A DNA stretch of 64,000 nucleotides from Sphingomonadaceae bacterium OTU29LAMAA1. Lineage in GTDB: Bacteria > Pseudomonadota > Alphaproteobacteria > Sphingomonadales > Sphingomonadaceae. The notes beneath the pieces were generated by a model that was not told the DNA's origin, made no database searches, and saw only the letters and a program-made list of their open reading frames with translations. How positions within the stretch are numbered: position 1 is the first letter of the stretch; the number at the start of each line of letters is the position of its first letter. Of the stretch, positions 27,307 through 36,820 are shown piece by piece. The DNA is taken from assembly GCA_024072375.1 (NCBI GenBank), contig CP099617.1, forward strand, positions 3,107,001-3,171,000. The letters run 5' to 3'. The position numbers and the translations under genes are program-made.

Positions 27307-28793
27307 GCGGCGCGGCACCCGCCCGTCGCATCGTCATCGCCGGCGGCGGCACCGCCGGCTGGATGGCGGCCGCGGCGATCGCCCGGACGATGGGGCGCAC
27401 CGTCGATCTGACGTTGGTGGAATCCGACGCGATCGGGACCGTCGGCGTGGGCGAATCGACCATTCCGCCGCTCGTCACCTACAACCGCCTGCTCGGCATC
27501 AACGAAGCCGATTTCATGCGGGCGACGCAGGCGACGTTCAAGCTCGGCATCATGTTCGACGGCTGGAAGACCGCGGGCGAGAGCTATTTCCATTCCTTCG
27601 GCCTGACCGGCAAGGATCATTGGTCGGCGGGGTTCCAGCACTTCTGGCTCCATGGCCGGGAGAAGGGGCATACCGAGCCCTACGACGATTATTGCCTCGA
27701 ACTGCTGGCGGCGGCGGAAGGGCGGTTCGCGCACCTGCCCGACGAGGGCATGAACTATGCCTATCAGCTGGACTCCACGTTATACGGCCAGTTCCTGCGC
27801 AAGATGGCGGAAGCGGACGGGACGCGCCGGGTCGAGGGTCGGATCGCCCGCGTCGAGCTGCACGGCGAGAGCGGCGACATCGCAGCGCTGGTGCTCGATT
27901 CCGGCACGCGGATCGAGGGCGACCTGTTCCTCGACTGCACCGGCTTCCGCGCGTTGCTGATCGAACAGGCGCTGCACACCGGTTTCGACGACTGGACGCA
28001 CTATCTGCCCTGCGACGCCGCGATCGCGGTGCAGACCGAGAATGCCGGGCCGCCGCCGCCCTTCACCCGCGCGATGGCGCACGATGCGGGCTGGCAGTGG
28101 CGTATCCCGTTGCAGCATCGCACCGGCAACGGCATCGTCTATTGCAGCCGCTACCTCGATCACGACGCGGCGCTGGAACGCCTGCTCGGCAATTTGACCG
28201 GCCCGGTGCTGACCCAGCCCAACAAATTGCGTTTCGTCACCGGCGCGCGGCGCAAGCAATGGCATCGCAATTGTATCGCCATCGGCCTGTCCGGCGGGTT
28301 CATGGAGCCGCTGGAATCGACCAGCATCCATCTGATCCAGCGCGCGATCCTGCGGTTGATCCGGATGATGCCGGCGGGTCCGGTGTCGCCGCGCGACATC
28401 GCCGAATTCAACGACCAGCAGCATCAGGACATGCTGCAGATCCGCGACTTCCTGATCCTGCATTACAAGGTAACCGAACGCCGCGACAGCCCGTTCTGGC
28501 GGCAATGCGCGGCGATGGAGATCCCGGACACGCTGGCGCAGAAGATCGAGCTGTTCCGCGACACGGGCCGCGTCTTTCGCCGCAACGAGGAACTGTTCGC
28601 CGAAAACAGCTGGGTGCAGGTGATGATGGGGCAGGGAATCATGCCGCAGAGCTGGCACCCGATCGCCGGCAAGCTGCGCGACGACGAGCTGGCGACGTTG
28701 TTGCAGACGCTGCGCGACACGGCGCGGCGAACGGTGGCGAGGCTGCCCGGACACGGCGCCTATGTCGCGCGCTATTGCGGCGCGTCGCGCTAG
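27303..28793 (+). CDS. FAD-dependent tryptophan halogenase-family protein
   Basis: 496 residues. The flavin-binding GGGTAGWM (residues 14-21), the halogenase signature WxWxIP as GWQWRIPLQ (about residue 264), the active-site Lys equivalent in DGWKTAGESYFHSFG (K89) and the Glu region GGFMEPLESTSIH are all conserved. The machinery for HOCl-type chemistry is therefore intact. Members next to TBDRs have been suspected to halogenate free indoles or other aromatics rather than tryptophan in a biosynthetic pathway. No flavin reductase or natural-product genes are nearby, so the purpose inside a glycan locus is unclear. It starts in the stop codon of the cupin-like gene. Confidence 0.92.
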   Translation: MSGAAPARRIVIAGGGTAGWMAAAAIARTMGRTVDLTLVESDAIGTVGVGESTIPPLVTYNRLLGINEADFMRATQATFKLGIMFDGWKTAGESYFHSFGLTGKDHWSAGFQHFWLHGREKGHTEPYDDYCLELLAAAEGRFAHLPDEGMNYAYQLDSTLYGQFLRKMAEADGTRRVEGRIARVELHGESGDIAALVLDSGTRIEGDLFLDCTGFRALLIEQALHTGFDDWTHYLPCDAAIAVQTENAGPPPPFTRAMAHDAGWQWRIPLQHRTGNGIVYCSRYLDHDAALERLLGNLTGPVLTQPNKLRFVTGARRKQWHRNCIAIGLSGGFMEPLESTSIHLIQRAILRLIRMMPAGPVSPRDIAEFNDQQHQDMLQIRDFLILHYKVTERRDSPFWRQCAAMEIPDTLAQKIELFRDTGRVFRRNEELFAENSWVQVMMGQGIMPQSWHPIAGKLRDDELATLLQTLRDTARRTVARLPGHGAYVARYCGASR

Positions 28794-28796
28794 CCG

Positions 28797-29861
28797 ATGG
28801 TCGTATCGAAACGGCGGCAGTCGGTCACCATCAAGCACGTCGCCGCCGATGCGGGCGTGTCGTTGCAGACGGTCAGCCGCGTCGTCAACAAGGCGCCGAA
28901 CGTCCGGCCGGAAATGGCGCTCCGGGTACAGGAATCGATCGATCGTCTGGGCTATGTGCCGTCGCTGGCGGCGCAGCGGATGGCCGGTGCGCATTCCTAT
29001 TTCATTCTCGCACTCAACGACCGCGAACGCACGATCGCCGACTGGCGGCTGCGGCAGGGCACCGACTGGGTCGACCAGATGCTGTTGGGCGGCATGCTGA
29101 CCTGCGCCGAGCACGGCTATCGCATGATCATCGAACTGGTCGACACGCATAGCGACCAGCTGGAACGCGAACTGCTCGCCGCGATCGCCGCCGTGCAGCC
29201 GGACGGCATCGTCCTGACCCCGCCGCATTCGGGCAATCGCCAGATCGTCGATCTGCTGGCGACGCAGGGGATCAGCTTCGCGCGGATCGGCTCGGTGCGG
29301 CCCGGCGGCGGCATCAAGCTGACGATGGACGACGAACGCGCGGCAAGGATCGCGACCGAACATCTGATCGAACTGGGGCATCGCCGGATCGGCTTCGTCG
29401 CCGGTCCCGCCGATTACGAGCTGAGCGGCTGGCGGATCGACGGCTGGCGTGCGGCGATGGAACGTGCGGGGCTGCGCACGGACGATCTGCTCGCCACCGG
29501 CGACTTCAGTCATGCATCGGGCCGGTCCGCCGCAGAACATCTGCTCGCGCTGAAGGACCGCGTGACGGCGCTGGTGGTGAGCAACGACCAGATGACGCTC
29601 GGCACATTGCTCGTCGCCGAAGAGCGCGGCCTGTGCGTGCCGGCGGACCTGTCGCTCATCAGCTTCGACGATACCCCGTCCATGCGGTACGCCAATCCGC
29701 CGGTGACGGCGATCGTCCAGCCGATCGCGGCCGTCACCGCCCGCGCGGTGCAGCTCATCATCGAACAGCGGCGCACCGGCGATGCTCCCGCCGCGCCGGT
29801 GGTGGTGCCTGCCGAACTCGTGTTGCGGAAGACCACTGGACCGGCGCCCGCGCCGCATTGA
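28797..29861 (+). CDS. LacI-family transcriptional regulator
   Basis: 354 residues. The N-terminal HTH is typical (VTIKHVAADAGVSLQTVSRV, then VNKAPNVRPEMALRVQESIDRLGYVPSLAAQRM, residues about 10-65). A periplasmic-binding-protein-like effector domain follows (DGIVLTPPHSGNRQIVD, ATEHLIELGHRRIGFVAGP, LSLISFDDTPSMRYANPPVT). It begins three bases after the halogenase-like stop and is the last gene of the TBDR operon. It most likely represses this locus through the GTGAACGTTCAC sites at 22281 and 22336, released by a sugar from glucan breakdown. The binding pair is inference. Confidence 0.93.
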   Translation: MVVSKRRQSVTIKHVAADAGVSLQTVSRVVNKAPNVRPEMALRVQESIDRLGYVPSLAAQRMAGAHSYFILALNDRERTIADWRLRQGTDWVDQMLLGGMLTCAEHGYRMIIELVDTHSDQLERELLAAIAAVQPDGIVLTPPHSGNRQIVDLLATQGISFARIGSVRPGGGIKLTMDDERAARIATEHLIELGHRRIGFVAGPADYELSGWRIDGWRAAMERAGLRTDDLLATGDFSHASGRSAAEHLLALKDRVTALVVSNDQMTLGTLLVAEERGLCVPADLSLISFDDTPSMRYANPPVTAIVQPIAAVTARAVQLIIEQRRTGDAPAAPVVVPAELVLRKTTGPAPAPH

Positions 29862-29978
29862 TCGCGTCGCTCCCGGCGTCCGCAGGCCGGGGCCGACGCG
29901 TCATGCGAACTGCCGTCGCTCCGCTGCACGATCCGTGTCATGGTCCGGGCAGGGCCAACTGTTCGCGCTGGAGTTTGC

Positions 29979-31283
29979 ATGAGCGAGACCGAGACCGACA
30001 CGCCGGCCCCACCGCGGTTTCCGCTTCACTTCCAGATGCTCGCGGGCTTTGCCATCGGTCTTGTCGGCGGCCTCGTCGTCAACCTGACGGCGGGGGACGC
30101 GACATGGGTGAAGACGATTACTACCTATGTCACCGGCCCGGCGGGGCAGGTGTTCCTGCGCCTGCTGTTCATGCTGGTGATACCCCTGTTGTTCTCGGCT
30201 CTGGTTACCGGCGTCGCCGAAATGGGGGATATCGCCTCGCTCAAGCGGGTGGGGCTGCGCACGCTCGCATTCACGCTCGTCCTGTCCACGATCTCGGTGA
30301 TCGTCGCGCTGGTGCTGGTCAACGTGATCCGGCCGGGCGGCGGGGTCGACCCCGCGCTGGCCCGGGCCATGCTGGCGCAGGCCGGCAACGGCGCCGGTGC
30401 GATCGTCGGGTCGAGCCGTAATCAGCCGGGCGGGGTCGAGGCCGTGCTCGGCATCATCCCGTCGAATGCCGTCAAGGCCGCGGCGGACGACGACATTCTC
30501 GCGCTGATGGTGTTCGCACTCGCGATCGGCATCGGGCTGGTGCTCGTCCGCACCGACAAGACGCATGTCTTCCAGAATGCGGTGGAAGGCTTGCTGGAGG
30601 TGGCCATGGCGTTGATCGGCCTCGTCATCCGGCTGGCCCCGATCGCCGTGGCCTGCTTCATGTTCAACCTCGCCGCGCTGTTTGGCTTCGACATCCTCAT
30701 CCGGCTGAGCTGGTATGTGGCGACCGTGCTCGCCGCGATCACCTTCCAGCTGGTGATCGTCTATGGTGCCGGGGTGTGGTTCGCGGCGGGCATGAGTCCG
30801 CGAACCTTTTTCGGCGGCGCGCGCGAGGCGATGGTGATGGCGTTCTCGACCGCAAGTTCGAACGCCACTCTGCCCACGTCGCTGAGCATCGCCGAGACCG
30901 AACTCAAGCTGCCGCGCAAGATCGCACGCTTCGTGCTGACGATCGGCGCCACCGCCAACCAGAACGGCACGGCGATCTTCGAGGGCGTCACCGTGATCTT
31001 CCTCGCGCAATTCTTCGGTGTGGAGCTTTCGCTCGGCCAGCAGGGAATGGTGATGCTGGTGTGCATCCTGGGCGGAATCGGCACCGCCGGGGTTCCGGCA
31101 GGCTCGCTGCCGGTGATCGCGTTGATCCTCGGCATGGTCGGTGTGCCGCCGGCCGCGATCGGGATCGTGCTCGGCGTCGATCGTCTGCTGGATATGTGCC
31201 GCACGATGCTCAACGTCACCGGCGATCTCGCGATCGCGACCATGGTCAACGGGCGTGTGCGCAGCGGGGCGTCTACGGGGTAA
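29979..31283 (+). CDS. Dicarboxylate/amino acid:cation symporter (DAACS/DctA-GltP family)
   Basis: 434 residues from the ATG at 29979 (ggag 7 bases upstream); the longer in-frame ATG at 29940 is less likely. The family hallmarks are present: the serine-rich hairpin STASSNATLPTSL (about residues 305-317), the substrate/cation motif ANQNGTAIFEGV (NMDGT equivalent) and GGIGTAGVPAGSL in the second hairpin, plus a DRLLDMCRTMLNVTGD helix 8. It takes up an acidic solute (succinate, glutamate or similar) with Na+ or H+. It lies 117 bp after lacI and may be co-expressed, though it is not an obvious glucan function. Confidence 0.93.
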   Translation: MSETETDTPAPPRFPLHFQMLAGFAIGLVGGLVVNLTAGDATWVKTITTYVTGPAGQVFLRLLFMLVIPLLFSALVTGVAEMGDIASLKRVGLRTLAFTLVLSTISVIVALVLVNVIRPGGGVDPALARAMLAQAGNGAGAIVGSSRNQPGGVEAVLGIIPSNAVKAAADDDILALMVFALAIGIGLVLVRTDKTHVFQNAVEGLLEVAMALIGLVIRLAPIAVACFMFNLAALFGFDILIRLSWYVATVLAAITFQLVIVYGAGVWFAAGMSPRTFFGGAREAMVMAFSTASSNATLPTSLSIAETELKLPRKIARFVLTIGATANQNGTAIFEGVTVIFLAQFFGVELSLGQQGMVMLVCILGGIGTAGVPAGSLPVIALILGMVGVPPAAIGIVLGVDRLLDMCRTMLNVTGDLAIATMVNGRVRSGASTG

Positions 31284-31301
31284 TCCGGCATCGCTTCCCC
31301 C

Positions 31302-32588
31302 TCACGCCAGCCGCTCCCGATCGACCGGCGTGTAGCGCGGGATCAGCAGATGAACGACCAGCAGGGCGGCGAAATAGGCGCAGCCCGCCACCGCGAATAT
31401 CGGACCATAGCTGCCGACCCCGGCAAGGATCGTACCGGCGAACTTCGCCATCAGCATGCCGCCGATCGCTCCGGCAAGCCCGCCGAGACCGATGACCGAT
31501 CCGCCCATCCCGCGTGGAAACAGATCGCCGGGAATGGCGTAGACGTTGGCGGAGAAACCCTGGTGACAGGCGCAGGCCATGCCGATCGCCACGACCGCCC
31601 ACCACAGGCCGGGCGCCTGCGCGGCAAAGATGATCGGCAAGGCGAACACCGCGCATGCCGCCATTGCGGTCTTGCGCGCCCGGTTGGCGCTGGCACCGCG
31701 CGCCAGCAGACGCGACGATCCCCAGCCACCTGCGATCGATCCGACATCGGCCAGCACATAGACCGCGACGAGGGGCGGCCCGAAATCCAGCATTCGGACG
31801 CCATATTGGCGATTGAAGAAATCCGGCAGCCAGAACAGGAAGGTCCACCAGATCGGATCGATCATGAACCGCGCGAGCATATAGGCCCAGGTCTGCCTCA
31901 GCCGCAGCAGCGTCCGCCAGCGCACGGGCTGCGCCGCCGGGACCGGGTCGCTCTCGATCCACGCCAGTTCTTCCGGCGTCACACGGGGGTGCCGCCGTGG
32001 GCTGCGATAGAAGATCAGCCACGCCGCCAGCCACAGCGCGGTGAGCGCGCCCGTCGCCACGAACGCCATCCGCCAGCCGAAGGCGACGGCGATCGCCGGC
32101 ACGATCAGCGGGGTCAGGATCGCGCCGACGTTGGACCCGGCGTTGAAGATGCCGATCGCCAGCGCGCGCTCGCGCTGCGGGAACCATTCGTTCGCCGCCG
32201 CCAGCGCCGCCGGAAACGCTCCCGCTTCGCCGATCGCCAGCGGCAGCCTTGCCCAGATCATTCCGCTCGCGCTGGTGAACAACACATGCGCGACATGCCC
32301 GATCGTCCAGATCGTCACCGCCACCGCATAACCAATTTTCGCACCGAACCGGTCGACGAACCGGCCGAACAGCACGTACGCAATGCCGTACGCCGCCTGG
32401 AATGCGATCGCCAGGTCGGCGTAGCCCTGTTCGCTCCACCGGTATCGCGCCTGCAGCTCGGGCTTGAGCGTCGGCAGCACCAGCCGATCGATGTAGCTCA
32501 GCGCGACTGCCGCGAACAGCAGCGCACAGACGATCCAGCGGGTACGACCGCGCGGCCTTGCGGCATCCCCGGCGGGCAGGGTCGTCAT
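31302..32588 (-). CDS. MFS hexuronate/sugar-acid transporter (ACS family)
   Basis: 428 residues from the ATG at 32588, directly behind the mannonate dehydratase stop. About 12 helices. Anion:cation symporter hallmarks include SYIDRLVLPTLKPELQARY in helix 1, QAAYGIAYVLFGRFVDRFGAKIGYA and RLPLAIGEAGAFPAALAANEWFP-like segments, close to ExuT/GudP-type carriers. The acid carried is probably glucuronate, because the operon also holds GH115 and ManD. It is last in the leftward operon GH2-GH115-manD-MFS. Confidence 0.9.
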   Translation of the reverse strand: MTTLPAGDAARPRGRTRWIVCALLFAAVALSYIDRLVLPTLKPELQARYRWSEQGYADLAIAFQAAYGIAYVLFGRFVDRFGAKIGYAVAVTIWTIGHVAHVLFTSASGMIWARLPLAIGEAGAFPAALAAANEWFPQRERALAIGIFNAGSNVGAILTPLIVPAIAVAFGWRMAFVATGALTALWLAAWLIFYRSPRRHPRVTPEELAWIESDPVPAAQPVRWRTLLRLRQTWAYMLARFMIDPIWWTFLFWLPDFFNRQYGVRMLDFGPPLVAVYVLADVGSIAGGWGSSRLLARGASANRARKTAMAACAVFALPIIFAAQAPGLWWAVVAIGMACACHQGFSANVYAIPGDLFPRGMGGSVIGLGGLAGAIGGMLMAKFAGTILAGVGSYGPIFAVAGCAYFAALLVVHLLIPRYTPVDRERLA

Positions 32589-32590
32589 CC

Positions 32591-33802
32591 CTACCAGCTC
32601 CACATCGTGCCGTCCTGCAGACGGTTCACCGGCAGATAGGCGCGGCTATAGGGATATTCCCCAGCCAGTGCCTCGTCGATGTCCACGCCCAGACCCGGCG
32701 CATCGCCCGGATGCATGAGGCCGTCGGCGAAGCGATAGGCGTGCGGGAAGACGGCATCGGTCTCTGCGGTATGCGGCATGTGTTCCTGTATGCCGAAATT
32801 GGGCACCGACAGGCCGAAATGGAGCGCCGCCGCCATCGCGACCGGACTGAGGTCGGTCGCGCCGTGGCAGCCGGTGCGGATCTGGTACAGATCGGCCAGC
32901 GCCGCGATCCGGCGCAGGTGGGTGATGCCGCCTGCATGCACCACGGTCGCGCGGATGTAATCGATCAGCTGGTTCTCGATCAGCGCCTTGCAGTCCCAGA
33001 TCGAATTGAACACCTCGCCGGCGGCGAGCGGGGTGGTGGTGTGGTGACGGACGAGACGGAAGGCGTCCTGATCCTCGGCCGGCGTGGGATCTTCCAGCCA
33101 GAAGGGGCGACAGGGTTCCAGATCGCGGCCCAGCCGCCCCGCCTCGATCGGGGTCAGGCGGTGGTGGATGTCGTGCAGCAGGTGGACGTCCCAGCCCAAT
33201 TCCTCACGCGCGGCCCGGAACAGCTCCGGCACGATGCGCAGATATTGCGGCGTCGACCAGACGCTCTCGGTCGGCAACGCGCCATCGGCCGGCTCGTAGC
33301 GCTCGCCGGGCCTGGCGACGCCATAGGTCGACGGCAGTCCCGGGACGCCGCATTGCAGCCGTACCGCGCGATAGCCGTCGCCGATCGCGGTTTTGGCGGC
33401 GGCGATCGTGTCCCCGATCGTCACGCCGCTGGCATGGGCGTAGACGAGACAGCCGTCGCGCGATGCGCCGCCCAGCAACTGATAGACCGGCAGGCCGGCG
33501 ATCTTGCCCTTGATGTCCCACAATGCGGTATCGACCGCGGCGATCGCGGTCATGGTCACGGGGCCGCGCCGCCAATAGGCACCCTTGTAGAGATACTGCC
33601 AGACATCCTCGATCCGGTGCGCGTCGCGGCCGATCAGGCACGGCACGGCATGTTCGGTCAGGTAGCTGACGACGGCCATCTCGCGGCCGTTGAGCGTCGC
33701 ATCGCCGAGGCCGGTCGTGCCGTCGTCGCAGGTGATCTTCAGCGTGACGAAATTGCGGCCGGGTCCGGTGACGATGACGCTGGCGTCGGTGATGCGTGGC
33801 AT
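32591..33802 (-). CDS. manD: D-mannonate dehydratase, enolase superfamily (ManD/RspA)
   Basis: 403 residues from the ATG at 33802; codons upstream are not conserved. It matches the high-activity ManD group of Caulobacter and Novosphingobium nearly motif for motif. R148 and Y160 are the general-base pair. D211, E237 and E263 bind Mg2+, with H213 as acid ([22 protein letters not shown]). [20 protein letters not shown] and the C-terminal GTMWSW complete the picture. It dehydrates D-mannonate to 2-keto-3-deoxy-D-gluconate in glucuronate catabolism. The neighbours GH115 (releases glucuronate) and the hexuronate MFS agree. UxaC and UxuB, needed for the steps before it, are not in the window. Confidence 0.95.
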   Translation of the reverse strand: MPRITDASVIVTGPGRNFVTLKITCDDGTTGLGDATLNGREMAVVSYLTEHAVPCLIGRDAHRIEDVWQYLYKGAYWRRGPVTMTAIAAVDTALWDIKGKIAGLPVYQLLGGASRDGCLVYAHASGVTIGDTIAAAKTAIGDGYRAVRLQCGVPGLPSTYGVARPGERYEPADGALPTESVWSTPQYLRIVPELFRAAREELGWDVHLLHDIHHRLTPIEAGRLGRDLEPCRPFWLEDPTPAEDQDAFRLVRHHTTTPLAAGEVFNSIWDCKALIENQLIDYIRATVVHAGGITHLRRIAALADLYQIRTGCHGATDLSPVAMAAALHFGLSVPNFGIQEHMPHTAETDAVFPHAYRFADGLMHPGDAPGLGVDIDEALAGEYPYSRAYLPVNRLQDGTMWSW

Positions 33803-33875
33803 CAGCGCGGCTCCGCCTTGACGCAGGGCGTGAACGAGACTGACGTCATACGGGACCATGTCCTCTCATCGGATT

Positions 33876-36635
33876 TCATCGGGTCAGCGGCGCGCCATAG
33901 GAGTCGGGTGCGCCATCCAGCCTGAGGTCGATGCGGTCGAGCAGGAAGCCGGGGTCGAGCGCATACAGGCGCAGTTGATGCCTGCCGGGCGCCAGCGTCG
34001 CGAGGCGCAGCGACCGGACCGCGCTGTTCGACAGGACGTTCCGTTTCCACTCCTCGCTCCGTCCGTGCGTTTCGTAGTCGAGCACCTGCAATGCCCCGTC
34101 GTCCACGCGCACGCCGATGCGCAGCCGGGTGTCCGACGTGAGCGGGTGCACCGGCAACCCGACGATCCGCAATTCGGCATCCGCTTCCGCACCGGTCGTG
34201 AAGCTGTAGCGCAGCGGCGTGCGGGTATCGTCGGGCCCGGCCGACGTCAGCGTCAGTCGCGTGCGCAACGCCGTGCCGCGGGATCCGAGACCGGGGACCT
34301 GCTCCCAGCCGCCGGGCACGGGTCCGTCCGCATCGGTCGGCGCGAGCGAGATGACGCGCTGGTAGGCGACCGGCGCACCCGCCGGAGCGGCGGGCATGAG
34401 GCGGGGCGTCAAGCGGTAGGTCTTGCCCTGACAGCGAACGGTCGCAGGTCCGATCGACCCCTTGCCGTCATAGCGGAACATCACCCTCCGCTCGAACCCG
34501 TTACCCGCCTCCAGCCGCCCCGAGGAGGCGTCCGCCACCAGCCCGGGGGCGGCGCCGATCGACCAGTCCGCCGGCTGACCGTTGCTCCGGATCGTCGCCG
34601 GGTGACTGGCCGCCATTCCGGTGACGAAGACGAGCTCGCTTGCGTCCACGACGCAGCCGGGCGCGGCGGGCAGGTCGATCTTCGGATAGGGCGGTTCGGC
34701 GAATACCGGCAGGCGCCGCGGCGCCATGTCCATGATATGCCGCCATTTGCCGTTGCTCTGCTCGTTATAGGCGCGGGTATCCGCGACGATCCCCGCATGC
34801 GCCGCGCGCGCCCGATCGGACAGGGCGTTGACGTTCGTCCGGCCCTGCCGGGCGTAGAGCGCGGCAAGATCGAGCGTCAGGTTGCGCGTGTTGAGGTTGG
34901 CCGCGGACCGGACCGGATAGAGGACGATCTGGAAGAAGGCGTCGCGCCGGTCGGCGGGTAGCCCCGCGCCAATCGCTTCCGCCCGTGCGACGAGGGCGGC
35001 GTAACGATCGATCCGCCGGTACGCTTCCTCGCCACCGCTGCGCGTGTAATCGCCGATTTGGATGGGGGTAACCGGTTCGACCTGGCTGAAGCCCATGAAT
35101 TCCGGACGGCGCTCGAATGCCAGATCGTAATAATCGGTCATCACCCCGGCGATCGCGTCCGCCTGTGCGGCGCCGAACTGGTCGCGCGCCCAGCCGGCGA
35201 GATGCGCACGGGGGGTGTCGGTGAAGGCGCGGTGATCGAACGCGAGATCGAGGAAATATTGCGTCAAATATTCGGCTGGCTTGATATCCCCCACATTGAC
35301 CACCCACAGCCGACGCGCGTCCGTCTGCCAGGCGCGGTCCAGCTGTTCGCGGATCAGCGCGGGATGGGTCGTCGCCAGCCAGAGATAATCGTGCGGACGG
35401 CCCCAGTACGAGATGTGGTAATAAACGCCCGACCCGCCGGACCGGGTGCGTTCCGCCATATTCGGCAGCTGGCTGACATAGCCGTAATTGTCCTCAGGCC
35501 AGACGATCGTCACGTCGTCCGGCACCTTCAGCCCGGTCGCATAGACGTCGAGGACTTCCTTGTAGAGCGTCAGGGCCTGAGGCACCTGTTCGGCCGGACG
35601 GCGCTGAGCCCTGGCCAGGATGTCGCGCTGCAACCGGATCGCGTCGGCCATCGCGCCGCGTGCGTCCGCGGGTGTGGCGGCACCCTCCATGCCGGAATCG
35701 TGCTTGCCGCGCAGGCCGATGGTATAGACGTTCTCGAAATCCTTCACGCCCTCCGCCCGGCGGCGCCAGTATTCGACCATCGCGTCGCGGTTGGAGAAAA
35801 AGTTGAATGCGCCGTCGGATGCGTCGTCCCATTCGCGCACATTGTTGCGCATCATCGGTTCGGCGTGCGATGTGCCGACTACGATATCGTGGGCGCGAGC
35901 GGCCTCGGCGTTGCCCGGCACCTGATAGAAGGGGCGGGTGCTGTCGTGCATCGCCGGCCAGATCAGATTGGCCTTCAGCCGCCATAGCAGCTCGAAGATA
36001 CGGCTATAGGTCTTCGGCCCGATGTCGCCGACCGCGGGCTCGTGCGTCTTCGCCGCCCAGGGTTGCAGCCCCCAGTCCTCGTCGTTGAGGAAGATGCCGC
36101 GATAGCGGACCGACGGGGCGTTCGACAGACGGCGTGTGCCGTCTACCGCCAGCCGGGCAACCCGGCGCGGTGTCACGTCGGCCCACCATTCCCACGCCGA
36201 TACGCCGATCTCGCGGGTCAGATCGGTCACGCCCCAGATCGCGCCGCGCCGGTCTGACCCGGCGATCAGCAGGTAGCGGCGCGAGCGCACGCTGCGCGAT
36301 CGGGTTTCCAGTCGCAGATACCGTTCCCACTGGCCGGCCAGCGCATCCAGTGCGACCCCGCCGTCGTTGGCGACGGCGCGGACCAATGCGGTGTCCGCCG
36401 CGCCGACGACCACGCACAGGCGGCGGCATTGCGCCACGTCGGTCAGCACGCGCGGCGTGCGCCCGGTGACCCGGGTCAGATCGCGCGCCAGCATATCGCT
36501 GGCGAGCCGTGCGGATTCGTCGGCGGCATGGACGATGTCCGCGACCTCGCGGCCATCGAACAGCGTCGTGCCTTGTGCGCGAGCGGCGGCAGGCATGACG
36601 ATCAGCGCCGAAGCCGCGAGGACGACCCATCGCAT
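33876..36635 (-). CDS. GH115-family xylan alpha-1,2-glucuronidase
   Basis: 919 residues from the ATG at 36635 (a GTG one codon earlier is possible). The start overlaps the stop of a short upstream frame (TGATG). A Sec signal (MRWVVLAASALIVMPAAARAQ) sends it to the periplasm. The large GH115 barrel covers about residues 160-560, with family segments WAAKTHEPAVGDIGPKTYSR, GTSHAEPMMRNN, YTIGLRGKHDSGMEG, WPEDNYGYVSQLP, YYHISYWGRPHDYLWL and VNVGDIKPAEYLTQYFLDLA. A beta-rich GH115 C-terminal domain follows (about 640-919). It removes (4-O-methyl)glucuronic acid from xylan or xylo-oligosaccharides. ManD downstream handles the released acid. Confidence 0.95.
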   Translation of the reverse strand: MRWVVLAASALIVMPAAARAQGTTLFDGREVADIVHAADESARLASDMLARDLTRVTGRTPRVLTDVAQCRRLCVVVGAADTALVRAVANDGGVALDALAGQWERYLRLETRSRSVRSRRYLLIAGSDRRGAIWGVTDLTREIGVSAWEWWADVTPRRVARLAVDGTRRLSNAPSVRYRGIFLNDEDWGLQPWAAKTHEPAVGDIGPKTYSRIFELLWRLKANLIWPAMHDSTRPFYQVPGNAEAARAHDIVVGTSHAEPMMRNNVREWDDASDGAFNFFSNRDAMVEYWRRRAEGVKDFENVYTIGLRGKHDSGMEGAATPADARGAMADAIRLQRDILARAQRRPAEQVPQALTLYKEVLDVYATGLKVPDDVTIVWPEDNYGYVSQLPNMAERTRSGGSGVYYHISYWGRPHDYLWLATTHPALIREQLDRAWQTDARRLWVVNVGDIKPAEYLTQYFLDLAFDHRAFTDTPRAHLAGWARDQFGAAQADAIAGVMTDYYDLAFERRPEFMGFSQVEPVTPIQIGDYTRSGGEEAYRRIDRYAALVARAEAIGAGLPADRRDAFFQIVLYPVRSAANLNTRNLTLDLAALYARQGRTNVNALSDRARAAHAGIVADTRAYNEQSNGKWRHIMDMAPRRLPVFAEPPYPKIDLPAAPGCVVDASELVFVTGMAASHPATIRSNGQPADWSIGAAPGLVADASSGRLEAGNGFERRVMFRYDGKGSIGPATVRCQGKTYRLTPRLMPAAPAGAPVAYQRVISLAPTDADGPVPGGWEQVPGLGSRGTALRTRLTLTSAGPDDTRTPLRYSFTTGAEADAELRIVGLPVHPLTSDTRLRIGVRVDDGALQVLDYETHGRSEEWKRNVLSNSAVRSLRLATLAPGRHQLRLYALDPGFLLDRIDLRLDGAPDSYGAPLTR

Positions 36636-36775
36636 CACCGTGCCGCCCCAAATGCGGTGCGACGGATCGCCAGCGAATATGGCTCGACGCGGCGCCCGCC
36701 GAGCAGGAAAGGGCCGGTATCGGCGGGTGCGGCGGGGAAAGGGGCGCAGATCGCAAGCGTGGCGTTCCGGGCCAT
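36635..36775 (-). CDS. Possible small ORF between GH2 and GH115 genes
   Basis: A 46-residue frame from the ATG at 36775, rich in Ala, Arg and Pro. Its stop forms TGATG with the GH115 start, which would couple translation. The 5' end lies in the 12-bp tandem repeat at 36773-36820. I recognise no homology, and the composition is not clearly protein-like. It may be a translated leader for GH115 or chance. Confidence 0.25.
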   Translation of the reverse strand: MARNATLAICAPFPAAPADTGPFLLGGRRVEPYSLAIRRTAFGAAR

Positions 36776-36820
36776 CGGGCAGTGTATCGGGCAGTGTATC
36801 GGGCAGGTCATCGGGCGGTC
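36773..36820. repeat. Four 12-bp tandem units over the GH2 stop codon
   Basis: Units of the form YATCGGGCAGTG at 36773, 36785, 36797 and 36809, the last two with one to three changes. The GH2 stop codon (36808-36810) lies in the array. Because the unit is 12 bp, changes in copy number would keep frame. Confidence 0.9.

Noticed and set aside
27303..28793. Halogenated natural-product gene cluster
   Set aside because: No NRPS, PKS, flavin reductase or tailoring genes are near; the gene sits in a glycan-uptake module.
36773..36820. Repeat array as possible CRISPR or iteron origin
   Set aside because: Only four 12-bp units without spacers, inside the end of a gene, and no replication gene near.
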